A stretch of DNA of 64,000 nt. It comes from Pseudomonas cichorii. Lineage in GTDB: Bacteria > Pseudomonadota > Gammaproteobacteria > Pseudomonadales > Pseudomonadaceae. The stretch spans positions 62,001 to 126,000 of the forward strand of contig NZ_BLVZ01000016.1 in NCBI RefSeq assembly GCF_015471405.1. The letters are read 5' to 3'. The position numbers were made by a program, and so were the translations under genes. Of this stretch, positions 1 through 8,493 are shown piece after piece. Within the stretch, counting starts at the first letter, position 1. Every line of letters begins with the position of its first letter. Under the pieces are notes generated by a model. It was given only the letters and a program-made list of their open reading frames with translations, ran no database searches and had not been told where the DNA came from.

Positions 1-524
1 TCTTCATGCTGTTTCCCGAGCAGGTACTGGTGTACGGCGACTGCATCATGAACCCGCATCCAAGTGCCAGCGAGCTGGCCGAAATTGCCCTGCAAAGTGC
101 CGACTCCGCCGTCGCATTCGGTATCGCGCCACGGGTGGCGATGATCAGTTATTCCAGCGGCAATTCCGCCAGTGGCGAGGAAGTGGAAAAAGTTCGCGAA
201 GCCACCCTGCTGGCCCGTGAAACCCAGCGCGGCCTGCTGATCGATGGCCCGTTGCAGTATGATGCCGCCGCCAACGAGGACGTCGCTCGCCAACTGGCAC
301 CGGACAGCCAGGTGGCCGGGCGTGCAACGGTATTCGTGTTCCCGGACCTGAACACCGGCAACACCACGTACAAGGCGGTACAGCGTAGCGCCGACTGCGT
401 GAGCCTGGGCCCGATGCTGCAAGGACTGCGCAAACCGGTGAACGATCTGCCACGTGGCGCGCAAGTCGACGACATCGTCTACACCATCGCCCTGACCGCC
501 ATTCAGGCAGACACACTTTCCTGA
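1..524 (+). CDS. pta: Phosphate acetyltransferase, C-terminal part (cut by window start)
   Basis: The reading frame is open at the left edge and ends at TGA 522-524. The visible 170-odd residues match the C-terminal phosphotransacetylase domain: MNPHPSASELAEIALQSA near the start, then ISYSSGNSASG and the closing segment DLNTGNTTYKAVQRSA. Pta interconverts acetyl-CoA and acetyl phosphate in the cytoplasm, normally with AckA, which should lie just upstream outside the window. The next gene follows after about 80 bases on the same strand, an order I recall from P. aeruginosa (PA0835-PA0834). The N-terminal DRTGG and P-loop-like regions cannot be seen. Family assignment is firm. Confidence 0.93.
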   Translation, partial: FMLFPEQVLVYGDCIMNPHPSASELAEIALQSADSAVAFGIAPRVAMISYSSGNSASGEEVEKVREATLLARETQRGLLIDGPLQYDAAANEDVARQLAPDSQVAGRATVFVFPDLNTGNTTYKAVQRSADCVSLGPMLQGLRKPVNDLPRGAQVDDIVYTIALTAIQADTLS

Positions 525-606
525 TACACATACCGATGCCATCTGTGCAGACTGCCAGGGTGCAGTCTGTACCGCATCCCATTACCCTCTGGAGTCACTA
601 TCCGTC

Positions 607-1500
607 ATGGATTCCTTGCCTGCCCCATTGCGCGGCTTCATCGCCTCGCTGTTGTTGGCGCTCAACACCATTGCCTGCTGCGCAGTGCTGTTCGTGGTCA
701 CGTTTTTCAAGATATGCCTGCCCTTCAAGGCTGCCCAGCGTCTGACCGACTGGCTGATGATTCATATTCAGGAAACCTGGATCAGTTGCAACAATGCCTG
801 GATCAGGCTGCTTGGCCACACTCGCTGGCAGTTGAGCGGCCTTGAAGGGCTGGACTATGAACACTCGTACCTGATCACCAGCAATCATCAGAGCTGGGTC
901 GACATCATGGTCTTGCAGTACGTACTCAATCGACGCATTCGCCCGTTGAAGTTCTTTCTCAAGCAGGAGCTGATCTGGGTGCCGTTGATTGGCCTGGCCT
1001 GGTGGGCGCTGGGCTTTCCGTTCATGAAACGCTATTCCAAGGCATATCTGGCCAAACACCCGGAAAAGAAAGGCAAGGACCTGGAAACCACTCGCCGTAC
1101 CTGCGCCAAATTCCGTCATAACCCGGTGGGCATTTTCAACTTTGCCGAAGGCACACGCTTTACCAAAGCCAAGCACGCCGAACAGAACTCACCGTTTCGC
1201 AACCTGCTCAAGCCCAAGGCCGGCGGGCTCGCATTCGTACTGGATGCCATGGGCGAACAGCTTGAGTCGATCATCAACGTCACCATTCATTATCCAGGCG
1301 GGCAACCGGGCTATTGGGACCTGCTGTGTGGCAACGTGAAGGAAGTGGTAGCGCACTTTGAAGAGATAAAGATTCCGCCTCAATTCATCGGCAAGAACTA
1401 CGATCAGGATCAGGCCTACCGGCTGGAGTTCCAGCAGTGGATCAACGGATTGTGGGAAGAGAAGGATCGCTTGCTGGATCGGCTCAAGGGCTTGAGCTGA
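607..1500 (+). CDS. PlsC-type lysophospholipid acyltransferase (YihG-like)
   Basis: This 297-residue protein has an N-terminal hydrophobic segment (about residues 10-40) and the acyltransferase signature NHQSWVDI near residue 96, an exact H-x4-D catalytic box. A second block, FAEGTRFT, follows near residue 180 and corresponds to the glycerophosphate-binding EGTR motif. It should transfer an acyl chain to a lysophospholipid or lysophosphatidic acid at the inner membrane. Length and the large spacer resemble E. coli YihG rather than PlsC (about 245 residues). It follows pta on the same strand, and a REP palindrome separates it from the convergent lipoprotein gene. The exact acyl acceptor cannot be told from sequence. 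Confidence 0.88.
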   Translation: MDSLPAPLRGFIASLLLALNTIACCAVLFVVTFFKICLPFKAAQRLTDWLMIHIQETWISCNNAWIRLLGHTRWQLSGLEGLDYEHSYLITSNHQSWVDIMVLQYVLNRRIRPLKFFLKQELIWVPLIGLAWWALGFPFMKRYSKAYLAKHPEKKGKDLETTRRTCAKFRHNPVGIFNFAEGTRFTKAKHAEQNSPFRNLLKPKAGGLAFVLDAMGEQLESIINVTIHYPGGQPGYWDLLCGNVKEVVAHFEEIKIPPQFIGKNYDQDQAYRLEFQQWINGLWEEKDRLLDRLKGLS

Positions 1501-1505
1501 TTTCA

Positions 1506-1550
1506 TCGCGAATGAATTCACTCCTACGGGGGGAGCGAATTCATTCGCGA
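1506..1550. repeat. REP-like palindrome, copy 1
   Basis: TCGCGAATGAATTC at 1506-1519 is exactly inverted at 1537-1550 (GAATTCATTCGCGA), with CTCCTAC/GGGAG extending inward. The same arms recur near 26005, 29678 and 41965. It sits between two convergent genes and may act as a shared transcript end. Confidence 0.85.
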
Positions 1551-1557
1551 ACAATGG

Positions 1558-2265
1558 TTACTGTTGATACTGCTCGTACTGCTGGCCTGGAATAGGCTTG
1601 AGGTTGACCTCGACACGACGGTTCTGGGCGCGTCCGTTGACATCGGCGTTGCTGGCAATCGGCTGGTCAGGACCTGCACCGCGCACCGACAGACGAGTCG
1701 CATCCACACCCTGGGACGTCAGGTAAGTGCTGACACTTTGCGCACGCTGCAAGGACAGGTCCATGTTGTGCTGGCGGCTGCCGGTGCTGTCGGTGTAACC
1801 CACGATCTCGATGTTGCTCTGGCTGTACTGCTTGAGTGAGCCCGCCAGGTTATTGAGCGGTGAGTAAAAGCTGCTGGCGATGGAGGAAGAGTCGGTAGCG
1901 AAGGTGATGTTACCCGGCATGATCAGTTTGATCTGGTCACCCTGACGCTGCACTTCAACGCCGGTATTGGCCATGCTCGCCCTCAGCGCGGCTTCCTGCT
2001 TGTCGGCGTAATAGCCATAGCCTGCCGATGCGGCACCCACCACTGCGGCGCCGATCAATGCGCCTTTGCCACGGTTGTTGTGATCGATTGCCGCACCCGC
2101 CAGGGCACCAGCCAATGCTCCCAGCCCACCGTACTTGGCTGTCTTGTTCATGCCACCCGAGTTTTGTGCCTGCCCCTGATTGCTGTCGTAAGGGTTGGGC
2201 GACGCACATCCGGACAGCATGGCCACAGCAAGAGCGGCAAGAATCAAATGGCGCGAGCTAGACAT
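1558..2265 (-). CDS. OmpA-family outer-membrane lipoprotein (YiaD-like)
   Basis: The 235-residue product starts with a lipoprotein signal whose lipobox is LSGC near residue 20. A glycine-zipper stretch follows at about residues 47-85 (GGLGALAGALAGAA and GALIGAAVVGAASAG). The C-terminal OmpA domain is recognisable by VGYTDSTGSRQHN and LSLQRAQSV, with NRRVEV at its end, so it should bind peptidoglycan. Predicted location is the outer membrane, anchored by lipid and non-covalently tied to the murein. The neighbouring order pta-acyltransferase-OmpA lipoprotein matches my memory of PA0835-PA0833. The start codon is followed by a typical basic-hydrophobic leader, so the N-terminus is credible. Confidence 0.92.
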   Translation of the reverse strand: MSSSRHLILAALAVAMLSGCASPNPYDSNQGQAQNSGGMNKTAKYGGLGALAGALAGAAIDHNNRGKGALIGAAVVGAASAGYGYYADKQEAALRASMANTGVEVQRQGDQIKLIMPGNITFATDSSSIASSFYSPLNNLAGSLKQYSQSNIEIVGYTDSTGSRQHNMDLSLQRAQSVSTYLTSQGVDATRLSVRGAGPDQPIASNADVNGRAQNRRVEVNLKPIPGQQYEQYQQ

Positions 2266-2503
2266 TGATGAAACTCCTGATTTAACGAACGCTAATGAGC
2301 GGATTAGAGCACGACATCCGTCAAAAATTCCTTAACGCCACCTGAACCGTTTCTGGCCGTCCGGCCTCCGATCAGGTCCTTTCGATGCGGCTCCTGAATG
2401 CTCCAAATGTAGCAGAACAGCACAATGCCCAAACGACATGCTGTAACGCACCACCCCCTCGAAAAGAATGTTATTGCATAACAAAACAATTATATAAATC
2501 GCG

Positions 2504-2517
2504 ATACAGGCCTGTAT
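2504..2517. promoter_or_regulatory. Perfect 14-bp palindrome, possible operator
   Basis: ATACAGGCCTGTAT reads identically on both strands and sits in the AT-rich divergent intergenic region. Position suggests a dimeric regulator site for the lipoprotein gene, but no regulator can be named. Confidence 0.3.
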
Positions 2518-2726
2518 AAAAAACAACATTTTCGTCTTTAACTTATTTTTTAAAGATCTGTTTTTGACGCCAGAAAACAAAAAATCCCAATTGGCTGATT
2601 CTATTGATAATTAAATAATCACCCGCTTATTGACGCCATATAAATGCGCATGATTTTTTCACGAAATGCCCCGTATACTGGCACAACGAGATCAGGACGA
2701 TCCTTACAACCAGTAGAGGTGAGGTC

Positions 2727-2840
2727 ATGCCGATCATCGATTATAAATTCATGCATTGTAATTTCTTAATACCTTCAGTTACTTGCCCACTGCTATTGAC
2801 TGCTCTCTCTCATCCCACCGAAAAACATATCGGTGGCTGA
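2727..2840 (+). CDS. Candidate 37-residue leader peptide upstream of the HD-GYP gene
   Basis: An ATG at 2727 is preceded by GAGGTGAGG at 2717-2724, a strong Shine-Dalgarno stretch very close to the start. The ORF runs 37 codons to TGA 2838-2840, two bases before the ATG of the HD-GYP gene. The product (MPIIDYKFMHCNFLIPSV at its start) has a hydrophobic middle and resembles no family I know. The geometry suggests translational coupling to the downstream phosphodiesterase, whose own ribosome binding site (GGTGG) is weak. It could also be chance; conservation is untested. Confidence 0.4.
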   Translation: MPIIDYKFMHCNFLIPSVTCPLLLTALSHPTEKHIGG

Positions 2841-2842
2841 AC

Positions 2843-4027
2843 ATGCTGAGAAAAATTCTTGTTTCCGAGCTTTCACTGGGCATGCACATCCACAAGTTCT
2901 GCCGCCCTTGGGTCAATGATCCTTTCTGGATAAACCAGGTCGAAGTCGTGCTTGACGATATTGAAGTCCTCAAGCGCATCCAGCAGTCGGACACCGAGGA
3001 AGTCTGGATCGATACTCGCCGGGGTAAATCTCCTGCCAGTCATCCGGACGCGCCAGCCAGCGCCGAAGATGACACCACTCCTGTCAGCATGGAGAAAGAA
3101 CTTCTGCGTGCCCGGCTTATCTGCGGCAGGGCCAAGAATGCCGTCATGACCATGTTCAGCGAAGCCAAGATGGGCCGGGCCATGAATGTGGATGATGTCG
3201 GGCTGCTCGTGGAGGAAATATCCAATTCGATATTGCGCCACCCTCATGCCCTTATCAGCCTGTCCCGGCTGAAAACCTCGGATGAGTACACCTACATGCA
3301 TTCCGTTGCGGTATGCGCCTTGATGGTTTCACTTGCCAGGCGCATGGGCATGCAGGATGAGCAGGTGCGCGAGGCCGGTGTGGCCGGGTTGATGCATGAT
3401 GTCGGGAAAATGATGATTGACCCGCAGATCCTCAATAAGCCCGGCCGGTTGACCCAGGAAGAGTTCACCGCCATGAAACACCATCCCGAGGCTGGCCTGA
3501 GGATTCTGGAGGAGAGCCAGCAGGTCAATGCAATCGTTCTGGATGTCTGCCTGCATCACCACGAAAAGTTCGACGGCTCGGGCTACCCACATGGCTTGAA
3601 AGGCAATGAAATCAGCATCTTCGCCAGAATGGGCGCGGTGTGCGATGTATATGATGCCGTCACCTCTGACCGGCCTTACAAAAAAGGCTGGGGCGCCGCG
3701 CATTCAATCCGTGAAATGGCTTCATGGAAAGGCCACTTCGATGAAGTGGTATTCCAGAGTTTCGTCAAGACCGTGGGCATTTACCCCGTTGGTGCTCTTG
3801 TGCGCCTGGAAAGCGGACGCCTGGGAGTTGTAGTCGAACAGAATGAACAATTACTGTTGCCCAAAGTAAAAGTGTTCATGTCGGCGCGAACACGAAAGAC
3901 ATTCGCCCCGCAAATCATTGACCTGGCAAACAAGGATGACCGGGACGCTATCGTTAAAATAGAACGGGCCGAAGACTGGGAGTTGAACGATATCGATCAA
4001 CTATGGGCGGGATGCAAGGCAGGGTAA
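2843..4027 (+). CDS. HD-GYP domain cyclic-di-GMP phosphodiesterase with DUF3391 N-terminus
   Basis: The N-terminal 110 or so residues match the DUF3391 domain (MLRKILVSELSLGMHIHKF), which is often paired with HD-GYP domains. The HD doublet lies in MHDVGKMMID near residue 184, and the second signature HHEKFDGSGYP ends near residue 250 with an intact GYP triplet. Such proteins hydrolyse cyclic-di-GMP at a di- or trinuclear metal centre and so shift cells away from biofilm life. I chose ATG 2843 over an upstream in-frame TTG at 2783 because the DUF3391 homology begins there. P. aeruginosa PA4108 has the same domain order. Activity is inferred from intact motifs only. Confidence 0.9.
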   Translation: MLRKILVSELSLGMHIHKFCRPWVNDPFWINQVEVVLDDIEVLKRIQQSDTEEVWIDTRRGKSPASHPDAPASAEDDTTPVSMEKELLRARLICGRAKNAVMTMFSEAKMGRAMNVDDVGLLVEEISNSILRHPHALISLSRLKTSDEYTYMHSVAVCALMVSLARRMGMQDEQVREAGVAGLMHDVGKMMIDPQILNKPGRLTQEEFTAMKHHPEAGLRILEESQQVNAIVLDVCLHHHEKFDGSGYPHGLKGNEISIFARMGAVCDVYDAVTSDRPYKKGWGAAHSIREMASWKGHFDEVVFQSFVKTVGIYPVGALVRLESGRLGVVVEQNEQLLLPKVKVFMSARTRKTFAPQIIDLANKDDRDAIVKIERAEDWELNDIDQLWAGCKAG

Positions 4028-4060
4028 GTCTGTTATTCCCTGCTTGCCGAGAGTTCAAAC

Positions 4061-4085
4061 ACCGACGCATGAAGAGTCGGTATTT
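4061..4085. terminator. Hairpin between convergent genes
   Basis: ACCGAC at 4061-4066 pairs with GTCGGT at 4076-4081 and is followed by ATTT. The stem is short and lies between the HD-GYP stop and the convergent LuxR stop, so it may serve as a weak terminator. Confidence 0.4.
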
Positions 4086-4094
4086 AAAGGCCGT

Positions 4095-6827
4095 TCACCC
4101 CAATAACCCCAACACTTTCGCCCGCGCCACCGCCTGGGTTCGGCGCTCTACACCTAGCTTGCTGTTGATATGGCTGGCGTGGGTTTTGACGGTGTGCAGG
4201 GAGATGAACAACTGATCGCTGATTTCCTGATTCGAGCAGCCTTGGGCAATGAGTTGCAGCACTCCCAGTTCACGTACGCTCAAGCTGTCGTTGCCATGGG
4301 TCTGCTCGGTTACCGGCGGAGCCAGGCACAAAGGCAGCTTTTCCAGCAGGGAGTCGCGCACAAGGCAGGCAGGCCTTTGCAGCAGTTGTTCACGAAGCCA
4401 CAGTGGGTGGCCGTCGATCAGGTCCTTGAACGGCAGCAATGCACCACCCTGCGCCGCAAGCAGGCTGCGATTCAGAAGCTCACCGGCCTCACTCAGCCGG
4501 GCACTGTCCAGCAGCAGACGGATGCGCTGGTTGAGCGCGATCAAGCCCAGCAACTGCGCGCCCATGGTTTGCGCATGGTGCTCCAGCTCCTGCAAACGTT
4601 GCGCGGATGCACAGGTATCGCCACGAATCTGCTCCAGAACGGCGCGCTGCAATTCCACCTGTTGCGGCAATTGTGGATGACACTCCGGAGCCGCCGTCGC
4701 CAGCCCGCCACTGTAGGTCTGAGTCAGACGCAGCAGCCAGGCTTCGGCCAGATCGATACGGCCTTGCACCAGCCACAGCTCACATTTGACCAGCGTGATC
4801 ATCGCCAGGTAGTAAATCGGCGGCACATCCCAGATATGCATCAGGCGCTCGGCTTCGCCAAGTTCGGCAAAGGCTTCGGCAAAACGCCCTTCACGCCCTT
4901 CCAGACCGGCAATCACACAATGCCCGATCAGCACGCTGATATCCCGACAGGCACGGGCCTCTACCAGACCGGCGAGCAATTGCGCACGCCCTGCATCGGC
5001 CTGCATACGCAGGGTCAGAAGATAACCTTCATAAATTGTCAGGCGTGCGCGCACGGCATAAAGGCGCAATGTGGGTAAGCCTTTGAGCCGTTGCTGCCCC
5101 TGACGCACCTCGTCCAGAGCACGAAGGATCTCGCCCCTGGCTTGCAGGACTCTGGCCCGGTCGTAATGCGCCAGCGCCTCGAACAGAGGATTGGCGACTC
5201 GCTGTGCCAGCTCAAGGGCATCACGGTTCAGAGCCCTGGCGCGCAACAGATCGCTGTTGGCTATTGCCAGGTTGGCCAGAGTGGACAGGCAAAGCAGACG
5301 TTGGCCGTAGCGTTTTTCCGGCAGGCTGAGCAATGCCTCGCTGCAATAGCGCTGGGTCTTGTCGCTGTCACCGCGGCCACGAGCAATGATGCCACTGAGC
5401 GCCAGCCACTGGGCAAGCATGGATTTCTGCGCAGTGGCCGACGGCGCTGGCAGAAAGCGGCTGAGATTTTCTGCCAGTTCTTCGGCTGCATCGAGCTGAC
5501 AAGCCAGCCCCAGCGCCCAGGCGTACAGCACAATCAAGCGTGGCGTGCTGGTCAGCAGACTGTCTGGCAGGTCCATTCGCCAGCGCAGCAGCATGCCGAC
5601 ATTCTGTTCGGCCAGAAGCTGTTCTTCGGAAAGGTTCTGCACCAGATTGGCAGCGACATCCAGATGCCCGGCACGCAACGCCTGTTCAATGGCTTCGTCC
5701 AGCAAGCCCTGTTCGTTGAACCAGCGGCAGGCATTCAGATGCAGGCGATTCTGTTGCGGGCCGGCAATCTGCCGGGCACGTAACAGGTCGGAGAACAGAT
5801 GGTGATAGCGAAACCAGCGCCCCTGCTCATCCAGCGGCACCAGAAACACCTGATGCGCTTGCAGGTAACGCAGCATCTGGGCGCTGTCGTGAACCTCTCG
5901 GGAGGCATCGCATAACTCGCTGCAAAAGCGTTCAAGGCAGGCGGTTTCATAAAGAAAGGCCTGAACATCTGCCGGAAGACAGTCAATGACCTCTTCAAGC
6001 AGATACTCACTGATCAAGACTTCGCCATCACGCAGAGCCTGCGACAAAGCATGGTCATCGCCGGCTTCAGACGCGGCCAGCAGCCAGAAGCGCAAACCTG
6101 CCACCCAGCCCTCGCTACGCCGGATGAGGCTTCGCTGTGCATCGCTGTCCAGTGAGCAGCTATGTCGGTCGAGCACTGCCAGGGATTCGGCGTCGGTCAA
6201 TCGCAAATCACTTTCGTTGAGTTCAAGTAATTGTCGAGACAGACGCAGGCGCGCCAGATGCCAGTTCGGACGCTGGCGGCTGGTGACCATGACCACCAGC
6301 CCGGTGGGCAAGTGGTTGAGGAAAAACTGTACGCAACGGTCAAGCACCGAGCCCTGCACCAGATGGTAATCATCCAGGACCAGAAGCAAGGGTTTGCTCA
6401 ACATCAGGTGCATGGCCAGCTCATCCAGCAAGCCGTCGAGCCACTCCTCGAAGGCAAAGGGCTGATTGCGTTGACGCATTTTCAGCAAGCCCATGGCCTG
6501 CGCGCCCAATTGTGGAAAGAACTGCTGAAACCCGGCCAGCAACCGCTCAAGGAAACGGCCAGGATCGCTTTCGCGAGGGTTCAACCCCAGCCATATGCTC
6601 TGCCACTGGGCGGGCAGATTCTGGCAAAACTCCACGGCCAGCGAACTCTTGCCGAAACCGGCAGGCGCACAGATCAGCAACAGACGCCCGGACAACCCTT
6701 CGGTCAGACGTTCGCACAAGCGGGAACGAGGCAGATAACCATCGGGCAAGGGAGGCCGAAAGAATCGTCCTTCCAGTGCGGAGGTTGCGCTACCTGCGAT
6801 GCCTTGCATACGGGACAGATCAGTCAT
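4095..6827 (-). CDS. MalT-like large LuxR-family ATP-dependent regulator
   Basis: At 910 residues this is a LAL/MalT-type activator. A P-loop, APAGFGKSS, lies at residues 54-62 and a Walker B LLLVLDDYH near 147-155. A long helical TPR-like sensor region follows, and a LuxR helix-turn-helix closes the protein (LSVRELGVLQLIAQG and SLHTVKTHASHINSKLGV). ATP and an inducer normally drive oligomerisation of such proteins. The start at 6827 has GAAGAG seven bases upstream; a longer frame to 6974 lacks support. It lies next to DUF1329, DUF1302 and an acyl-CoA ligase, as I recall for PA3921-PA3924, so it probably activates that cluster in response to a fatty-acid-like signal. Confidence 0.9.
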   Translation of the reverse strand: MTDLSRMQGIAGSATSALEGRFFRPPLPDGYLPRSRLCERLTEGLSGRLLLICAPAGFGKSSLAVEFCQNLPAQWQSIWLGLNPRESDPGRFLERLLAGFQQFFPQLGAQAMGLLKMRQRNQPFAFEEWLDGLLDELAMHLMLSKPLLLVLDDYHLVQGSVLDRCVQFFLNHLPTGLVVMVTSRQRPNWHLARLRLSRQLLELNESDLRLTDAESLAVLDRHSCSLDSDAQRSLIRRSEGWVAGLRFWLLAASEAGDDHALSQALRDGEVLISEYLLEEVIDCLPADVQAFLYETACLERFCSELCDASREVHDSAQMLRYLQAHQVFLVPLDEQGRWFRYHHLFSDLLRARQIAGPQQNRLHLNACRWFNEQGLLDEAIEQALRAGHLDVAANLVQNLSEEQLLAEQNVGMLLRWRMDLPDSLLTSTPRLIVLYAWALGLACQLDAAEELAENLSRFLPAPSATAQKSMLAQWLALSGIIARGRGDSDKTQRYCSEALLSLPEKRYGQRLLCLSTLANLAIANSDLLRARALNRDALELAQRVANPLFEALAHYDRARVLQARGEILRALDEVRQGQQRLKGLPTLRLYAVRARLTIYEGYLLTLRMQADAGRAQLLAGLVEARACRDISVLIGHCVIAGLEGREGRFAEAFAELGEAERLMHIWDVPPIYYLAMITLVKCELWLVQGRIDLAEAWLLRLTQTYSGGLATAAPECHPQLPQQVELQRAVLEQIRGDTCASAQRLQELEHHAQTMGAQLLGLIALNQRIRLLLDSARLSEAGELLNRSLLAAQGGALLPFKDLIDGHPLWLREQLLQRPACLVRDSLLEKLPLCLAPPVTEQTHGNDSLSVRELGVLQLIAQGCSNQEISDQLFISLHTVKTHASHINSKLGVERRTQAVARAKVLGLLG

Positions 6828-6960
6828 GGCCAGCTCTTCTGGAGTATTGTTTCGCCATAGCAGCTGTCCGGAGACTAGCGGGTAACACCAACCTTTTGAA
6901 GGAAGCGACCGAAAAGTCCGTAACAAAATTCCTACAATTTGTGAGCCGAATACCTCTGCA

Positions 6961-6986
6961 TAAAAAAGCCCCAATCAAGGGGCTTT
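6961..6986 (-). terminator. Rho-independent terminator of the DUF1302-DUF1329 operon
   Basis: AAAGCCCC at 6965-6972 pairs with GGGGCTTT at 6979-6986. Read leftward, the stem is followed by a run of six T residues. It lies downstream of the DUF1329 stop and upstream of the LuxR regulator start. Confidence 0.8.
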
Positions 6987-7101
6987 GGCTATAAGTCATT
7001 GAAACTACTTGGCTGCTTGCACTTTTAGCGGCCTGTTTACGTGCAGACAGCGTCAAAAGACCCCAATCTGCACGTCATGACAGTTCATCCGATTTGTGTG
7101 A

Positions 7102-8478
7102 TCAACGTACACCTTCCTGACGCAGGGCGTTAGGCGTGAAGTCGCTGGTGCCGGCGGTGAAACCGAAGACATACGCACTCTTCTCTTCGTTTTTCATGCC
7201 CAGTGCCACGTAACGGCCCGACTGCAGGTCGTACAGCGTTTCAATGGCATACCACGGAACCTGCTTGTCGTAGTAGTTCTCGGAATGAGCCTCGGCGACG
7301 CGCCACAGCTGACCACGACCGTCGTAGTGGTCGATGACCGCAGCCTGCCAGGTGTCTTCGTCGATGAAGAAGTCACGCTTGGCGTAGATGTGACGCTGGC
7401 CTTCTTTCAGAGTTGCCGTCACATGCCAGACACGGCGCAGTTCATAACGGGTCAGGTCCTGATTGATATGGCCAGCCTTGATGATGTCAGCGTATTTGAG
7501 GGTCGTGTCGTCGAGCTTGTGGCTGTTGGACGCGATGTACATTTCCTGCTTGCCGATCAGTTTCCAGTCGTAGCGATCCGGCGCGCCGTTGTACATGTCC
7601 AGGTTATCGGAAGTCCGCAGACCGTCCGAGGCTGTACCCGGACCGTCATAGGACACCTGCGGAGCACGGCGCACGCGACGTTGACCGGCGTTGTAGAGCC
7701 AGGCCGAACGAGGTTCCTTCACTTGGTCCAGGGTTTCATGCACCAGCAGCACACCACCGGCCAGACGCGCCGGCGCGGTCACTTCCTGCTTGAAGTAGAA
7801 CAGGATGTTGCCCGGATTCTTCGGATCGAAGTCCTTCATCTTGTCGCGGAACACGAACTGGTCAGAGAAGTACACCAGGCTGTAGGAACCATTGGGTTGC
7901 GGAGTGGCCTGGGTCACGAATCGCTTCACGCTGCCGCCGCGATAACGGGTGATGTGGTTCCAGATCACCTCGACACCGCTGGACGGGATCGGGAAGGGAA
8001 TTGCGGTTTCAAAGTTTTCCAGGCCATTGCCGCCGCCCACCAGCTTGGTGTTGGTGGCGTTTCTCTTGATGGCAGCAAACACGTCATCAGGCACGGTAGC
8101 ACCACGATGGGTCGGGTAAACCGGGATCTTGTAGCTTTCCGGGTAACGCTTGAACAGCGCGTATTGACCCGGTGCCAGTTTGTCCTTGTACTGCTCCACG
8201 TTCTGCGCCGTGATGGTGAACAGCGGTTTTTCACTGGCATACGGGTTGGCCAGGAAACCCTTGCTGTCTACAGCCCCCGCATTCTTCGGCATGGGGCTCC
8301 AGGCCGGGATGGTGTTATTGGCGTTACCTGCCTTCTCGGCTCCCATTGGCGTCAGGCTGGTCCCCAGCTTCGCCGCTTCGGACTCAGACACCGCAGCCGT
8401 GACGCCGGTTGCCAGCAACGACAACCCCAGCGCACCTGCTTGCAACAGACCCTTTGTTATTTTCATTTTCATAGTCAT
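7102..8478 (-). CDS. DUF1329 family exported protein
   Basis: The 458-residue protein begins with a clear Sec signal (MKITKGLLQAGALGLSLLAT, cleavage around TAA-AVSE). The rest is a soluble, beta-rich periplasmic-type sequence typical of DUF1329, with conserved segments PAWSPMPKNAG, RRVWHVTATLKEGQRHIYAK and DEDTWQAAVIDHYD. DUF1329 proteins nearly always sit beside a DUF1302 protein, as here (15 bases downstream on the same strand). Their biochemical function is not settled; the genetic context with an acyl-CoA ligase suggests handling of a lipid or ester at the cell envelope. That role is inference. Two other ATG codons lie within four codons of the chosen start and would change little. Confidence 0.88.
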   Translation of the reverse strand: MTMKMKITKGLLQAGALGLSLLATGVTAAVSESEAAKLGTSLTPMGAEKAGNANNTIPAWSPMPKNAGAVDSKGFLANPYASEKPLFTITAQNVEQYKDKLAPGQYALFKRYPESYKIPVYPTHRGATVPDDVFAAIKRNATNTKLVGGGNGLENFETAIPFPIPSSGVEVIWNHITRYRGGSVKRFVTQATPQPNGSYSLVYFSDQFVFRDKMKDFDPKNPGNILFYFKQEVTAPARLAGGVLLVHETLDQVKEPRSAWLYNAGQRRVRRAPQVSYDGPGTASDGLRTSDNLDMYNGAPDRYDWKLIGKQEMYIASNSHKLDDTTLKYADIIKAGHINQDLTRYELRRVWHVTATLKEGQRHIYAKRDFFIDEDTWQAAVIDHYDGRGQLWRVAEAHSENYYDKQVPWYAIETLYDLQSGRYVALGMKNEEKSAYVFGFTAGTSDFTPNALRQEGVR

Positions 8479-8493
8479 CCCGAAACCTTGTCC

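Larger units (their letters stand above)
2266..2842. other. AT-rich 577-bp intergenic region with palindrome and candidate leader peptide
   Basis: This gap separates the divergent lipoprotein and HD-GYP genes. Bases 2460-2660 are conspicuously AT-rich compared with the rest of the window. It contains a perfect 14-bp palindrome at 2504-2517, a possible -10 box TATACT at 2674-2679 for rightward transcription (no convincing -35), and a 37-codon ORF with a good ribosome binding site (separate entry). No longer gene is supported. Confidence 0.6.

Noticed and set aside
2507..2523. Possible LexA box (CTGTATAAAAAACAAC)
   Set aside because: The 3' half lacks CAG, so it does not match the CTG-N10-CAG consensus.
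4170..5078. 302-codon plus-strand frame opposite the MalT-like regulator
   Set aside because: Glutamine-rich shadow of a coding strand, with no initiation signals.
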